39,902 nt of DNA, taken from contig JAKSMP010000018.1 of NCBI GenBank assembly GCA_024400505.1, positions 1-39,902 of the forward strand, given 5' to 3'. The first letter of the stretch is position 1; the number at the start of each line of letters is the position of its first letter. Shown here one piece after another: positions 22,648 to 32,243 of this stretch. Both the position numbers and the translations under genes were made by a program. The stretch comes from Bacteroidales bacterium (GTDB lineage Bacteria; Bacteroidota; Bacteroidia; Bacteroidales; P3). The notes beneath the pieces are model-generated. The model did not search any database, had not been told where the DNA came from, and saw only the letters and a program-made list of their open reading frames with translations.

Positions 22648-24336
22648 TCAATCAGGCATGAGCAACACACCGGGGTTAGGACGGAGAGACCCATCCTTGT
22701 TCACCAATTTGGTGGGAGCTTCGGATTCGGAAGAGGGCACGGTGGCAAAGATATCTTCTCCAGTGAGGTCGGCAGGATTCATGCGCTCCAAGATGGCTGG
22801 TCCATTGGGGGTGTTGTGCAGCATCTGGTTGATGCGCTGGATGCGGGCCGAGCGGTCCATGGTCAACTGGTCGCTACGAGTGGGAGTCTGAGCTGTGGGG
22901 AAATCTTCGGCAATACGCACCGGAGCTGCCACAGGAGCAGTTGCCACAGTGGAGGTCGTCACAGGAGCGGAGGCAGCTGGAGTGGCTGATTTCAGCACAA
23001 ATCCATCATCATCGGGTTCAACCGCCTTGGGAGCTGGAGCTGTCTTGGGTTTATAAACGTCATCCTCTTCATCCACTTCAAGCACATGCACAATGCGACC
23101 AGAATTGGCGGGCTGAGCCGGAGCCTCAACACGAGGCTGTGGCTGAGGTTGAGGCTGGACACTGGCCACAGGTTGCTCGGGAGCCACATTCACCACAGGA
23201 GCGGTAGGAGTTGTGACAGGGGCGGTAGGGGGTTCCACCTTAGGAGCCACAGGGGTTACATTCTGAGGAACATCAGGAGTGGAGGGTACTTCAGGTGTTT
23301 TGCTGTCGGTTTTATCATCCACATTAGTTTCAGACTGCTTGAAGCCTGTAGCGATAAGGGTAATCTTGACCTTGTCGCCCAAAGACTCGTCGAAACCAGC
23401 ACCCCATATCACATTGGTATCGGGGCTGCCAGTCTTGTCGGAGATATAGTCGGTCACGGCGCTCATTTCATCCATAGTGAGTTCGTGTTCGGGGCCATAG
23501 GAGAAGTACAAGAGCACGTTCTTTGCACCCTCGATATCACTATCGTTGAGCAACACCGAAGTGGTGGCTTGCTCCACAGCCTGGACAGCACGGCGTTCGC
23601 CTTCGCCTTCGCCAATGCCCATGAGGGCAGTGCCGCTATTGGCCATAGTGGTATTCACATCGCGGAAGTCGATATTCACATAAGCATTGAGTGTGATGAT
23701 CTCGGCAATGCCTCTGACAGCAGTGAAGAGCACATCGTTGGCCATAGCAAAAGCATCGGACATGGCCAGATTGCCATAGGAACGGAGTTTTTCATTGTTG
23801 ATGACCAAGATAGTATCTACCACATCGCGGAGTTCCTCCACACCCTTGAGTGCTTGGGAAACACGACGATTACCCTCGAACTGGAATGGGGTGGTGACAA
23901 CTGCCACAACCAAGATGCTGCCATCGGACTCATCATCGTCCAATGACTCGACCTTGATACTCTTGGCTATCTTAGCAATTACGGGAGCAGCACCGGTGCC
24001 AGTACCACCACCCATACCGGCGGTGATAAACACCATCTTGGTGTTGTGCTGGAAGAGTTCGCGAATCTCTTGTTCTTTCTCTTCGGCAGCACGTTTTGCT
24101 CTCTCGGGACGGCCTCCCACACCCAGTCCCTCATGACCCAACACAAGTTTATTGGGCACAGGGCTACTATTCAAAGCTTTCATATCGGTGTTGCTGATGA
24201 TGAAATCAACACCAGCAATTCCTTTGCGGAACATGTGATTGACAGCATTGCCGCCACCACCGCCCACACCTATCACTTTGATATAAGATGACTGATTGAG
24301 TGGAGAGTCAAAATCAAAAAGTTGAGTGTCGTCCAT
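22648..24336 (-). CDS. ftsZ: Cell-division GTPase FtsZ with a long disordered linker
   Basis: This 562-residue protein polymerises at mid-cell and organises the divisome. The GTP-binding tubulin signature GGGTGTG is at 109-115, and the N-terminal GVGGGGGNAVNHM lies at 23-35. The globular core ends near residue 335. A linker of about 150 residues, very rich in Pro, Val, Ala, Thr and Gln, follows. A conserved-looking helical tail comes last (DRSARIQRINQMLHN onwards), ending in LRPNPGVLLMPD. The protein is much longer than most FtsZ (about 380-450 residues) because of the linker. The extreme C-terminus differs from the FLHDNVD-type ending I recall from other Bacteroidales. It is the last gene of the dcw cluster, with a 145-bp gap before it. 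Confidence 0.96.
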   Translation of the reverse strand: MDDTQLFDFDSPLNQSSYIKVIGVGGGGGNAVNHMFRKGIAGVDFIISNTDMKALNSSPVPNKLVLGHEGLGVGGRPERAKRAAEEKEQEIRELFQHNTKMVFITAGMGGGTGTGAAPVIAKIAKSIKVESLDDDESDGSILVVAVVTTPFQFEGNRRVSQALKGVEELRDVVDTILVINNEKLRSYGNLAMSDAFAMANDVLFTAVRGIAEIITLNAYVNIDFRDVNTTMANSGTALMGIGEGEGERRAVQAVEQATTSVLLNDSDIEGAKNVLLYFSYGPEHELTMDEMSAVTDYISDKTGSPDTNVIWGAGFDESLGDKVKITLIATGFKQSETNVDDKTDSKTPEVPSTPDVPQNVTPVAPKVEPPTAPVTTPTAPVVNVAPEQPVASVQPQPQPQPRVEAPAQPANSGRIVHVLEVDEEDDVYKPKTAPAPKAVEPDDDGFVLKSATPAASAPVTTSTVATAPVAAPVRIAEDFPTAQTPTRSDQLTMDRSARIQRINQMLHNTPNGPAILERMNPADLTGEDIFATVPSSESEAPTKLVNKDGSLRPNPGVLLMPD

Positions 24337-24376
24337 ACGTGCTTATCTTATTAAATTATTGATTACTTTATTATTG

Positions 24377-24399
24377 CAAAATACTCAAAGGGTATTTTG
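24377..24399. promoter_or_regulatory. Inverted repeat in the ftsA-ftsZ gap
   Basis: CAAAATAC, a 7-nt centre and GTATTTTG form a perfect 8-bp inverted repeat about 45 bp upstream of the ftsZ start, in a very AT-rich gap. It could be an operator or an RNA hairpin tuning ftsZ. It is not followed by a T-run in the direction of transcription, so it is not a typical terminator. Confidence 0.4.
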
Positions 24400-24481
24400 G
24401 ATTTGTAAAATTACTAATATTTTTAAATATATATTATACTTTGTACGCTTATTTACCAACAAGTTATGAACAAACTCGGGA

Positions 24482-25900
24482 TCAATCGTCGTTCAGTTTC
24501 TTCAGAAAATCCTGATACACGCCACCTCCAAAGCTGTTTAGAACATCAAAAAATCCCTTTTTTTTGGATTTGGGCTCATCCTCCGAGCTGCGCTTCTTTC
24601 TGCCCCACTTTCTCTTCTCTTTAGTTTCGGACTCATCGGGTGCAGGCTCGGGGTCAGGAATAGGAGCAGCTTCTACTTCGGGCTCAACCACTTCATCCTC
24701 AGCCTGGTTTTCAGCTGCCGTCATGGCGAGGCGTTCTTCCTCAGCCAAACCATAAATGATCAAACCGACACCAGTAGCATACATGGGGTGATTCAGATTT
24801 TCGAAAGAGATGCTGTTATCTTTGTCGATATGTTCATCGGGGGTGCCAATGCGGGAGTCCACTCCGATAATCAACTCGGAAAAATCTTTGATGTTCTTGA
24901 TGTTGCCACCACCACCAGTGAGCACAATGCCTGCCAAAAGGCTCTGCTTGGGATAGTGAGACTTTTCAATCTCATAGTCAACCTGCTCAAGAATCAATTG
25001 CACACGGTTCTTGATAATGCCAGCCAGAGAACGGAGACTAATCTCGCGAGACTGCTGGCCACGGATGCCAGGGATGGACACAATCTCATCTTGATTAACA
25101 CACGAGGGGAGACAGGAACCGAACTTGACCTTGAGACTCTCGGCCTGAGCGGGAGCAATGCCACAGAGCCTACGCACGTCCTCAGTGATGGCTTGACCAG
25201 CCAAAGCAAGCACTGATGTATGGCGAATGATGCCCTCATGGAAGATGGCGATATCGGTGGTGCCACCGCCAATATCAACCAATGCCACACCAGCATCGCG
25301 GTCGCGGTCGTCGAGCACAGCCAACGAAGATGCCACAGGCTCCAGCACAAGGCCTTTGACCTTATAACCAGCTTTCACCACCGCATTGCGGATATGACGG
25401 ATGGCCGTCACATTGCCAGTGACAATGTGGAAGTCGGCCTCCAAGCATTTGCCAGCCACGCCCACAGGATTGATTTCAATACCCAACTGCTCTTTATCAA
25501 CCTCATAGCACTGGGGAAACACATGGATGATTTCCTCGCCAGGTTCAAGCACCAAACGATATTGGTCTTCGATGAGGCGATCCAAGTCGGACTGCTCAAT
25601 CAATGGGTGATCATTGGGAATCATGAGGCTGCCTCTGTTGGTTCGACTGGAAATATGCTGACCAGCCACACCCACATACACCTCTTCCACTTCATATTTG
25701 GCCATCTGAGAAGCCTCATCAACAGCCTTTTGAATAGAGTTGGCTGCATCAATGATATTCTTCACCACGCCATGTTCCACACCTGCCGACTTAGTTTTGC
25801 CGAATCCCACGATACGAATTTTGTCGTCCTGCGAACGCTCGCCTATAAAGCAGGCGATTTTGGTTGTTCCGATGTCAAGACCTACGATGTATTTACTCAT
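24482..25900 (-). CDS. ftsA: Cell-division protein FtsA
   Basis: This 472-residue actin-like ATPase tethers FtsZ to the membrane. The phosphate-1 motif GLDIGTTKIACFIGE (about 7-21) and phosphate-2 motif VDIGGGTTDIAIF (about 208-220) are clear. The SHS2 (1C) domain lies between them, with the EEVYVGVAGQHI segment near 73-84. The C-terminal part is an acidic, proline-rich linker (about 400-430), a basic cluster (KRKWGRKKRSS) and a final amphipathic segment (GFFDVLNSF ... FLKKL) that should act as the membrane anchor. It lies 14 bp downstream of ftsQ in the same operon. Confidence 0.95.
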   Translation of the reverse strand: MSKYIVGLDIGTTKIACFIGERSQDDKIRIVGFGKTKSAGVEHGVVKNIIDAANSIQKAVDEASQMAKYEVEEVYVGVAGQHISSRTNRGSLMIPNDHPLIEQSDLDRLIEDQYRLVLEPGEEIIHVFPQCYEVDKEQLGIEINPVGVAGKCLEADFHIVTGNVTAIRHIRNAVVKAGYKVKGLVLEPVASSLAVLDDRDRDAGVALVDIGGGTTDIAIFHEGIIRHTSVLALAGQAITEDVRRLCGIAPAQAESLKVKFGSCLPSCVNQDEIVSIPGIRGQQSREISLRSLAGIIKNRVQLILEQVDYEIEKSHYPKQSLLAGIVLTGGGGNIKNIKDFSELIIGVDSRIGTPDEHIDKDNSISFENLNHPMYATGVGLIIYGLAEEERLAMTAAENQAEDEVVEPEVEAAPIPDPEPAPDESETKEKRKWGRKKRSSEDEPKSKKKGFFDVLNSFGGGVYQDFLKKLNDD

Positions 25901-25914
25901 AGATGTATTTTGTT

Positions 25915-26652
25915 TTAATTATTATTTCTTTTTGTGCATACTACCTGTCCTTTGTATTTGAGGCTCACCTGGCTGTATGTTTCCCAGCCAGCTTGGGACA
26001 GACCTCTTGTATATAACGCCAATAAATTGGCAAATTTTTCATCCAATCGTTCTACCGAACCCACCTGCACCACATGGCTCCCCAACTTGGGCGTGAGGAA
26101 GAGGTCGCCAGATGCATCACGGTAGATTTGGTCGAAGAGCGGACCCACTTCGGGATGTCTATCGAGGTAGCGAGCCAAGGTCCACACCTCATTCAGGCCT
26201 TTACCTTTTGTGGGGATATTCCCGCTGGCCACTATCACATCACACGATCCAGTGGGGCTCATAGGCACACGCACTCCTTTGTCGTCGAGGTAATATTCAC
26301 CACCACCACTCACCACACGCACTATAGGACGACGCTGCACGGCATACACCACCACGCCACCACCGATAGAGGTACCTGCATCGCATTGGCTGAGATAGGG
26401 CGAAGCGGCCGCAGCAGCCTCTACTGCACTCAAATCCAAGTCACGCACCATCTTGGCATGGATATCAGGCATTTGCTGTTCAATGAGACCAGCTATCTGC
26501 GGCCCCGACACCAAAGGTTCGGCACCGCAGTAGTCAATCTCCACCTTAATGTCGCGCACCATCGATTGGCGACGCCACACATTGGCCACTACCACTAGCA
26601 CCACCAACAACAGTGGCACCACAATGGATAGTATTTTGGTCTTTAGCTTCAT
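25915..26652 (-). CDS. ftsQ: Cell-division protein FtsQ
   Basis: This is a 245-residue bitopic protein. The N-terminal membrane span is at about 7-26 (ILSIVVPLLLVVLVVVANVW). A POTRA-like region (about 35-110) is followed by the FtsQ beta domain, recognisable by YLDDKGVRVPM and by LTPKLGSHVVQVGSVERLDEK split around residue 200. It should join the periplasmic FtsQ-FtsB-FtsL complex. Sequence conservation in FtsQ is low, so position between murC and ftsA is an important part of the call. It lies 31 bp after murC. Confidence 0.88.
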   Translation of the reverse strand: MKLKTKILSIVVPLLLVVLVVVANVWRRQSMVRDIKVEIDYCGAEPLVSGPQIAGLIEQQMPDIHAKMVRDLDLSAVEAAAAASPYLSQCDAGTSIGGGVVVYAVQRRPIVRVVSGGGEYYLDDKGVRVPMSPTGSCDVIVASGNIPTKGKGLNEVWTLARYLDRHPEVGPLFDQIYRDASGDLFLTPKLGSHVVQVGSVERLDEKFANLLALYTRGLSQAGWETYSQVSLKYKGQVVCTKRNNN

Positions 26653-26683
26653 ATATTACATATCAATCAAACAAATTCTTCTT

Positions 26684-28072
26684 TTACTTATTTATCAGCT
26701 CTGCCTGCAGCACCTCGGCCAGGCGTGGCACCAGGCGATCGATGTCGCCTGCACCCATGGTAACCACCACCTCGGGGAAAAGGGCAGGCACCAAGGTGAG
26801 CACTTGGTCGGGAGTGCAGAGATACTTGGACATGTGCGATACTTTACGCAACACCATCGAAGAGGTGACACCCAAAATGGGCTGCTCACGGGCAGGATAG
26901 ATGGGCAGCATCACCAAATGGTCGAGGGTGGATAGCACCTGGGCGAATTGATCGGCAAAATCGCGCGTGCGGCTGTAGAGGTGGGGTTGGAAAATACCCA
27001 CCACCGATTTGCCCGGATAGAGGTAACGCACACTCTCCAAGCAGGCTGCTATCTCCTGCGGGTGATGGGCGTAGTCGTCAATCATCACCAGATGGCGATG
27101 CTTGATATGGTAGTCGAAACGGCGTTTTACACCTTGATAAGTGCTCAACCCCTCGCGCAATTGCTGGGCCGAGACACCCAAGGTGAGCACCACCGAGGCT
27201 GCTGCCACAGCATTCTCTACATTGTAAAGGCTAGAGTTGGGGAGTTGAAGGTCATAAATCACGCCTTGGGGAGTACGCAAATCAAAGATAATATCGCCTT
27301 GGTAGGTTCGCACATTCCAAGGGTAGTAGCCAGCCTCTATGCCCTGGCTGGTATAGGTGTCCACACTGGCCTCCACGCCCGAAATGTGCAGTTGCTGGTC
27401 ATGACTGTGGGCCGACTTCAGCATGGGCAATCCCTCTTTGACAATGAGGTGACCGCCAGGCTGGGTCTGCTGAGCAAACTGCAAGAAAGCTTGCAGCACA
27501 TTTTCGTGAGTACCATAGATGTCCAAGTGATCGGCATCGGTGGAGGTGATAACTGAGCAATAGGGGTGCAACTGCAAGAAGGAACGATCATATTCATCGG
27601 CCTCCACCACTACGTATTCGCTCTTGGTATCCACCACCATATTGGAATCGAAATTCTTGGCTATGCCGCCCAAGAAAGCACTACAACCCAACTGGGTGCG
27701 GCTCATGATATGGGCTATAAGGCTAGAAGTGGATGTTTTGCCATGCGTACCGGCTACGGCAACGCATTTCTTGCCGCGGGTGAGTTCACCAAGCACCTGA
27801 GAGCGCTTCTGCATTTTCACCCCACGAGCCAGCAGATGCTGAAACTCAAGCGTGGTATCAGGCACAGCAGGGGTATAGACCACCAAATCGATTTCTTGGG
27901 GGATGAGATCGGGATTGTCCTGGTAGTGGACCGGAATACCTTCCTGCACCAACTGCTGGGTGAGCGGCGATTCAGTACGGTCATATCCACTCACAGTGTG
28001 CCCACTCTGGTGGAAAAAACGAGCAATAGCGCTCATGCCTATGCCTCCAATGCCTAAGAAGTAGTAATTCAT
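26684..28072 (-). CDS. murC: UDP-N-acetylmuramate-L-alanine ligase MurC
   Basis: This 462-residue Mur ligase has the N-terminal UDP-binding Rossmann motif GIGGIGMSAIA (7-17) and the ATP-binding loop GTHGKTST (108-115). It also has the EADEYDRSFL segment, the HHPQEI region of the C-terminal domain and a QPHLYSRTRDF motif. It adds L-Ala to UDP-MurNAc, the first amino acid of the stem peptide. All three Mur domains and the usual length are present. This contrasts with the murD slot four genes upstream. Confidence 0.96.
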   Translation of the reverse strand: MNYYFLGIGGIGMSAIARFFHQSGHTVSGYDRTESPLTQQLVQEGIPVHYQDNPDLIPQEIDLVVYTPAVPDTTLEFQHLLARGVKMQKRSQVLGELTRGKKCVAVAGTHGKTSTSSLIAHIMSRTQLGCSAFLGGIAKNFDSNMVVDTKSEYVVVEADEYDRSFLQLHPYCSVITSTDADHLDIYGTHENVLQAFLQFAQQTQPGGHLIVKEGLPMLKSAHSHDQQLHISGVEASVDTYTSQGIEAGYYPWNVRTYQGDIIFDLRTPQGVIYDLQLPNSSLYNVENAVAAASVVLTLGVSAQQLREGLSTYQGVKRRFDYHIKHRHLVMIDDYAHHPQEIAACLESVRYLYPGKSVVGIFQPHLYSRTRDFADQFAQVLSTLDHLVMLPIYPAREQPILGVTSSMVLRKVSHMSKYLCTPDQVLTLVPALFPEVVVTMGAGDIDRLVPRLAEVLQAELINK

Positions 28073-28087
28073 TGCCGTATGGATGAT

Positions 28088-29197
28088 TTATTTTTTCAAC
28101 AGTTTGTCAATCTCGTCCACTATTTTTTCGGCCGCACGAGGCGAGGCCATAGCTTTGAGGGCTGCGCTCATGCGGGCACAACGCTGCTCATCGTTCATCA
28201 GCTCCAAAACGGCGGGCAGGCCTTGCTCCTTGCACTCGGCATCACGCACCATCAATGCAGCCTCTTTGCGCACCAATGCCATAGCATTCTTGGTTTGATG
28301 GTCTTCAGCCACATTGGGCGAGGGTATAAGTATGAGGGGTTTGCCCACCAAACAGAGCTCTGAGATGGCTATGGCTCCAGCTCTCGACACCACCACATCG
28401 GCGGCAGCATAGGCCAGGTCCATCCGGGAGATGAACTGATGCACTTTTATCCATTCTTCTAAGCCAGCTTGGCGCACTGCTTCAGCAGCCTCGGCATACA
28501 TCCATTTGCCGGTTTGCCACACCAGCTGGATTTGATGTTCCTTGAAAAATTGAAGATTAGCCAACAACATGTGGTTGATACTTCTAGCGCCCAAGCTACC
28601 TCCCACCGAGAGGAGCACGGGACGAGAGGGATCAACGCCGAAATGGGTGCATCCCTCTTGCTTGGTGCATTGCATCTGCTCTATCTCGGCACGGACAGGA
28701 TTGCCGGTATAGACTATCTTTGAGGCGGGGAAGAAACGGTCCATTCCCTCGTAGGCCACGCAGATAGTGGCGGCACTCTTGGCCAGCGTTTTGTTGGTGA
28801 GGCCAGCATAGGAGTTCTGCTCCTGCAAAAGGGTGGTGTATCCCATGCGAGCAGCCACCTTGAGGGTTGGCTCGCTAGCAAATCCGCCCACGCCCACCAC
28901 TATATCGGGCTGAAACTCGCTGATAATGCCTCGCACCATCATGCGGCTGCGAAGCACTCTATAGGGCAGCTGCAAATTTTTGATGATGTTGGCAAGGGTA
29001 AGCTGGCGTTGCAATCCAGCGATGGGAAGCCCTTTGATTTGATAGCCCGCAGCGGGCACTTTCTCCATTTCCATGCGACCTTGTGCCCCCACAAAGAGTA
29101 TTTCGGCCTCGGGATAGCGGCCTTTGATGGCGTTGGCTATTGCCACGGCAGGGAATATATGTCCTCCACTGCCTCCTCCACTGATGATTGCTTTCAT
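28088..29197 (-). CDS. murG: Lipid II synthase MurG
   Basis: This 369-residue GT-B glycosyltransferase transfers GlcNAc from UDP-GlcNAc to lipid I on the inner membrane face. The first glycine loop GGGSGGHIFPA (7-17) and the second (SVGGSLGARSIN, about 197-208) are present, as is the donor-binding segment VVSRAGAIAISEL near 262-274. Its start overlaps the ftsW stop as ATGA (29194-29197). Length is normal. Confidence 0.96.
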   Translation of the reverse strand: MKAIISGGGSGGHIFPAVAIANAIKGRYPEAEILFVGAQGRMEMEKVPAAGYQIKGLPIAGLQRQLTLANIIKNLQLPYRVLRSRMMVRGIISEFQPDIVVGVGGFASEPTLKVAARMGYTTLLQEQNSYAGLTNKTLAKSAATICVAYEGMDRFFPASKIVYTGNPVRAEIEQMQCTKQEGCTHFGVDPSRPVLLSVGGSLGARSINHMLLANLQFFKEHQIQLVWQTGKWMYAEAAEAVRQAGLEEWIKVHQFISRMDLAYAAADVVVSRAGAIAISELCLVGKPLILIPSPNVAEDHQTKNAMALVRKEAALMVRDAECKEQGLPAVLELMNDEQRCARMSAALKAMASPRAAEKIVDEIDKLLKK

Positions 29198-30420
29198 TTT
29201 GTATCGTTTTGATTAGTTATTATCGCTTCAGCCTCTGGTTGTCCTTCGGCTTGAGCGGATTGTTGCCGGTCAACTCGTACCCGTTTTTCATCTCCATTGT
29301 TCTTGCGAGCCACACACTGAATAATGCCCACTGCCACACCCAGCATAAGATAGGAAGAACCGCCATAGCTGATAAACGGCAACGGCTGACCGGTGACAGG
29401 CAGCACACCCGTGGACACCAGCATGTGCACCAATGCCTGGATGAAATAAATCGTGCCCAAACCGGCCACCAAGAGCTGACCATAAGAATTGCGGCACTTG
29501 ATGGCGATGCGGATACAGCGATAGAAGAAGATAGAATAGAGCAAAAATATGAACATGGCCCATACGAAGCCGAGTTCCTCAATGATGATAGCGTAGATAA
29601 AATCATTGTGGGCCTGTGTCATAAGGCGGCCATGGATGGTAGATCCAATGCCGCAACCCAGCCAGCCGCCTCGTGCAACGGCCATGCGGGCCATGTTTTC
29701 TTGGGTCAACTCATCCGGATTGGGATGAAGCCAGGTCTGAATACGATTGTGCCAAGTGGTAGTGCGGCCAAAGTCAATTTCATCGCCGACTAAAACCAGA
29801 AATATTACCGCAAGTAGTCCGACAGCTAGTCCAATAGCTAGTCCATAAGTTGCATGCTTCTTATTGATTCCAGAATAGAGAATGACAAAATATCCGGCAG
29901 CAAAGATGATGGCGGCAGTGGAGCCATTCTCGAAAATGATTAATCCGGCAATCAATAACACCATGGCTATCATCCTCCAAAAAAGTTCTTTGGGTGAATA
30001 TTTATCCTCATACGCTAAGGCCACATACGCCAACGAGAACACCAGCGCAATTTTCGCTATTTCAGAGGGTTGAAATGTAGCAATACCCCAACCAATCCAT
30101 CGAGTTCCTTTTGCCAACGCCCAAACCAACAATACCACAGTGCCCACCAATACCGGCTTATATAATATGCCCCATTTGCGGTAATCACCCCGAAAGCTGA
30201 TGAAGAATGCTAGCAAATAGGCAATCGACACAAACATCAAATGCTTAAAGAACATCCATTCGGGCGTGGTGTGGAGCGTGGCAACAGCGGTATAGCCCAC
30301 CGAGCTATATACAAACACGAGCGAGAAGGCACTCAAAATGAGCACCACCACCCAAAGCGTCTTATCGCCCACATTGTGGAGGATACTTGACTTAAGCTTT
30401 AATTTATCAGAGCTTCCCAT
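29194..30420 (-). CDS. ftsW: Septal peptidoglycan polymerase FtsW
   Basis: This 408-residue SEDS-family membrane protein has about ten spans. Key segments include GTRWIGWG and FQPSEIAKIA (about 110-125), the large periplasmic loop with WHNRIQTWLHPNPDE, and VTGQPLPFISYGGSSYLM (cut here to its core) near 335-350. FtsW polymerises lipid II into septal glycan with its partner FtsI. It starts 9 bp after the orphan MurD C-terminal gene and overlaps murG by 4 bp. Confidence 0.95.
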   Translation of the reverse strand: MGSSDKLKLKSSILHNVGDKTLWVVVLILSAFSLVFVYSSVGYTAVATLHTTPEWMFFKHLMFVSIAYLLAFFISFRGDYRKWGILYKPVLVGTVVLLVWALAKGTRWIGWGIATFQPSEIAKIALVFSLAYVALAYEDKYSPKELFWRMIAMVLLIAGLIIFENGSTAAIIFAAGYFVILYSGINKKHATYGLAIGLAVGLLAVIFLVLVGDEIDFGRTTTWHNRIQTWLHPNPDELTQENMARMAVARGGWLGCGIGSTIHGRLMTQAHNDFIYAIIIEELGFVWAMFIFLLYSIFFYRCIRIAIKCRNSYGQLLVAGLGTIYFIQALVHMLVSTGVLPVTGQPLPFISYGGSSYLMLGVAVGIIQCVARKNNGDEKRVRVDRQQSAQAEGQPEAEAIITNQNDTK

Positions 30421-30429
30421 GAGGTGAAA

Positions 30430-30969
30430 TTATAATTCGTTTACCTCGTGGCGGAACATGCGGCCAGCCGTCTCGTCGGAGAGTCCCTGGGGGGTAGCGG
30501 GCGAGAAAAGCACTTTCACGTCGTCCAATGGGCTATAGCAAGCACAATGTACTGCTGTGGCAATACTATCGGCATCCTTAATCACAGGAATGATGTCTTG
30601 GAACGCTTTGTGAAGGTTGTCGTTGTCCATTCCCACACAAATCAACATACGCACCTTGCGCAACACGCAGGAGCGAAGGCGGGAGTAATCGGTGTCGTGG
30701 TCGCCGCCGAATGCAATCCAGATGATGCTGCCTTCGGTATTTTCAATGGCATACATGGTGGCATTAACACTGCGGGCAGCAGCGTCGTTGATGAATCCTT
30801 TGCCATAGATGCGGGCCACAAATTCCATACGGAAAGGGGCTTCTTCCAAACGGAGAAAACAGCTGCGCAGACCTTCATTACGGATTTGGCGCAACTTGGC
30901 TGAGTCTATGGATGCCAAACCGCCATGTACGCGGTCGCGGCCTTGATTGGCTAGTAGTTCGATGCTCAT
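30430..30969 (-). CDS. Orphan MurD C-terminal-domain protein (truncated murD)
   Basis: This 179-residue ORF occupies the murD position between mraY and ftsW. From about residue 24 it aligns, by my recollection of Bacteroidales MurD, with the end of the central domain and the whole C-terminal domain: FRMEFVARIYGKGFIND (46-62), the VNATMYAIE helix (68-76), WIAFGGDHDTDYSRL (84-98), LICVGMDND (109-117) and LFSPA (154-158). The UDP-binding domain and the entire ATP-binding domain, about 270 residues, are absent, and only 80 bp separate it from mraY. Residues that bind substrate in MurD are changed: the DSKATN motif reads DAAARS, losing the Lys, and the His before Arg in HR(L/F)E is Phe. It cannot be a D-Glu ligase alone. 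The frame is intact with a good ATG, so it may be kept for another role. Confidence 0.75.
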   Translation of the reverse strand: MSIELLANQGRDRVHGGLASIDSAKLRQIRNEGLRSCFLRLEEAPFRMEFVARIYGKGFINDAAARSVNATMYAIENTEGSIIWIAFGGDHDTDYSRLRSCVLRKVRMLICVGMDNDNLHKAFQDIIPVIKDADSIATAVHCACYSPLDDVKVLFSPATPQGLSDETAGRMFRHEVNEL

Positions 30970-31049
30970 TATCTTTTAGATGTATTTTAGTGTGTGCTTA
31001 TGTGTGTTACTTATGATGTATTTTGACAGAACGATGCTTTGTCTTGTGC

Positions 31050-32222
31050 TTATCGGAGTTTCAGCGTTACGATGCTTATGATGGCTAGCAAGATGCCCAC
31101 AATGGCAAACCGCTGCACAATCTTGGGCTCTTTGAATCCTTGCTTTTGGTAGTGGTGGTGCAGCGGAGACATGAGGAGCGGACGTTTATCCACCGGCACC
31201 GGCTGGCCTATTGGCAGCTTGTGCTTGCGCCGATACCATTTGCACCCCCAAGTCTGCCAGATGACGGACAAATCCTCCACCACATAGATGCCGCAAAGCA
31301 CCGGCAGCAGAAGTTCCTTGCGGATAAGAAGTGCGAAAACAGCGATGATGCCGCCCAAAGCCAACGACCCTGTGTCGCCCATGAACATCTCGGCAGGGTA
31401 GGTGTTGAACCATAGGAATCCCAATGTGGCGCCCACAAAGGCAGTGATGAACACCGTGAGCTCTCCGATATCGCTCAGATAGACGATATTAAGATAGTTG
31501 GCCATGATGATATTGCCCGAGAGCCAAGCCAGAATGGCCAATGCACCGCCAATGATAGAGGCTGTGGATGTGGCCAAACCATCTATACCATCAGTGAGGT
31601 TGGCTGCATTGGACACGGCAGTGACCACAAAAATGGCCACCAACACATACACTACCCATGTATAGTCCAACGCCCAATCTCCCATCCAGCTGATGAGCCA
31701 AGCGTAGTCAAACTCGTTGCCCTTGAAGAAAGGGATGGTGGTCTTGGTGGAAGCAATGGAGGGGTGGAAAGCCAGCAGCAGACCCACGCCCAAACCCAGT
31801 GCCACCTGGCCGAAAACCTTGAATTTGCCAGGAAGTCCCTCTTTGTTGCGACGAAACACTTTGATATAATCATCCACAAATCCTATGATTCCTAGCCACA
31901 CGGTGGTAACCAACATAGCAACCACATAGACATTGTCCAACTTGGCAAAAAGAAGGGTGGGGATGATGATGGCAGCCAGAATAAGCAGTCCGCCCATGGT
32001 GGGTGTACCCTCTTTCTCCTTTTGGCCATCAAGACCCAGGTTGCGTACTGTTTCGCCTATCGATTTGCGGCGAATGAAACGGATAAAAGGCTTGCCAAAC
32101 AGCAGCATGATAATCAGCGAAGTGATGGCCGACATAGCTGCACGGAAGGAGATGTATTGAAACACACCTGCTCCAGGAAAATCAAATGCCCGGTCGAGCC
32201 AATCGAATAGATAGTATAACAT
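31050..32222 (-). CDS. mraY: Phospho-MurNAc-pentapeptide translocase MraY
   Basis: This 390-residue, ten-span membrane enzyme makes lipid I from UDP-MurNAc-pentapeptide and undecaprenyl phosphate. Catalytic and signature segments are present: GTPTMGG (72-78), the Asp pair GFVDDYIK (114-121), [10 protein letters not shown] (208-217) and [12 protein letters not shown] in the third conserved region, plus HHHYQKQG near the C-terminus. It starts 21 bp after murE. Slightly longer than E. coli MraY, as usual in Bacteroidota. Confidence 0.96.
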   Translation of the reverse strand: MLYYLFDWLDRAFDFPGAGVFQYISFRAAMSAITSLIIMLLFGKPFIRFIRRKSIGETVRNLGLDGQKEKEGTPTMGGLLILAAIIIPTLLFAKLDNVYVVAMLVTTVWLGIIGFVDDYIKVFRRNKEGLPGKFKVFGQVALGLGVGLLLAFHPSIASTKTTIPFFKGNEFDYAWLISWMGDWALDYTWVVYVLVAIFVVTAVSNAANLTDGIDGLATSTASIIGGALAILAWLSGNIIMANYLNIVYLSDIGELTVFITAFVGATLGFLWFNTYPAEMFMGDTGSLALGGIIAVFALLIRKELLLPVLCGIYVVEDLSVIWQTWGCKWYRRKHKLPIGQPVPVDKRPLLMSPLHHHYQKQGFKEPKIVQRFAIVGILLAIISIVTLKLR

Positions 32223-32243
32223 TATCTTTTGTTTTATAGGATA

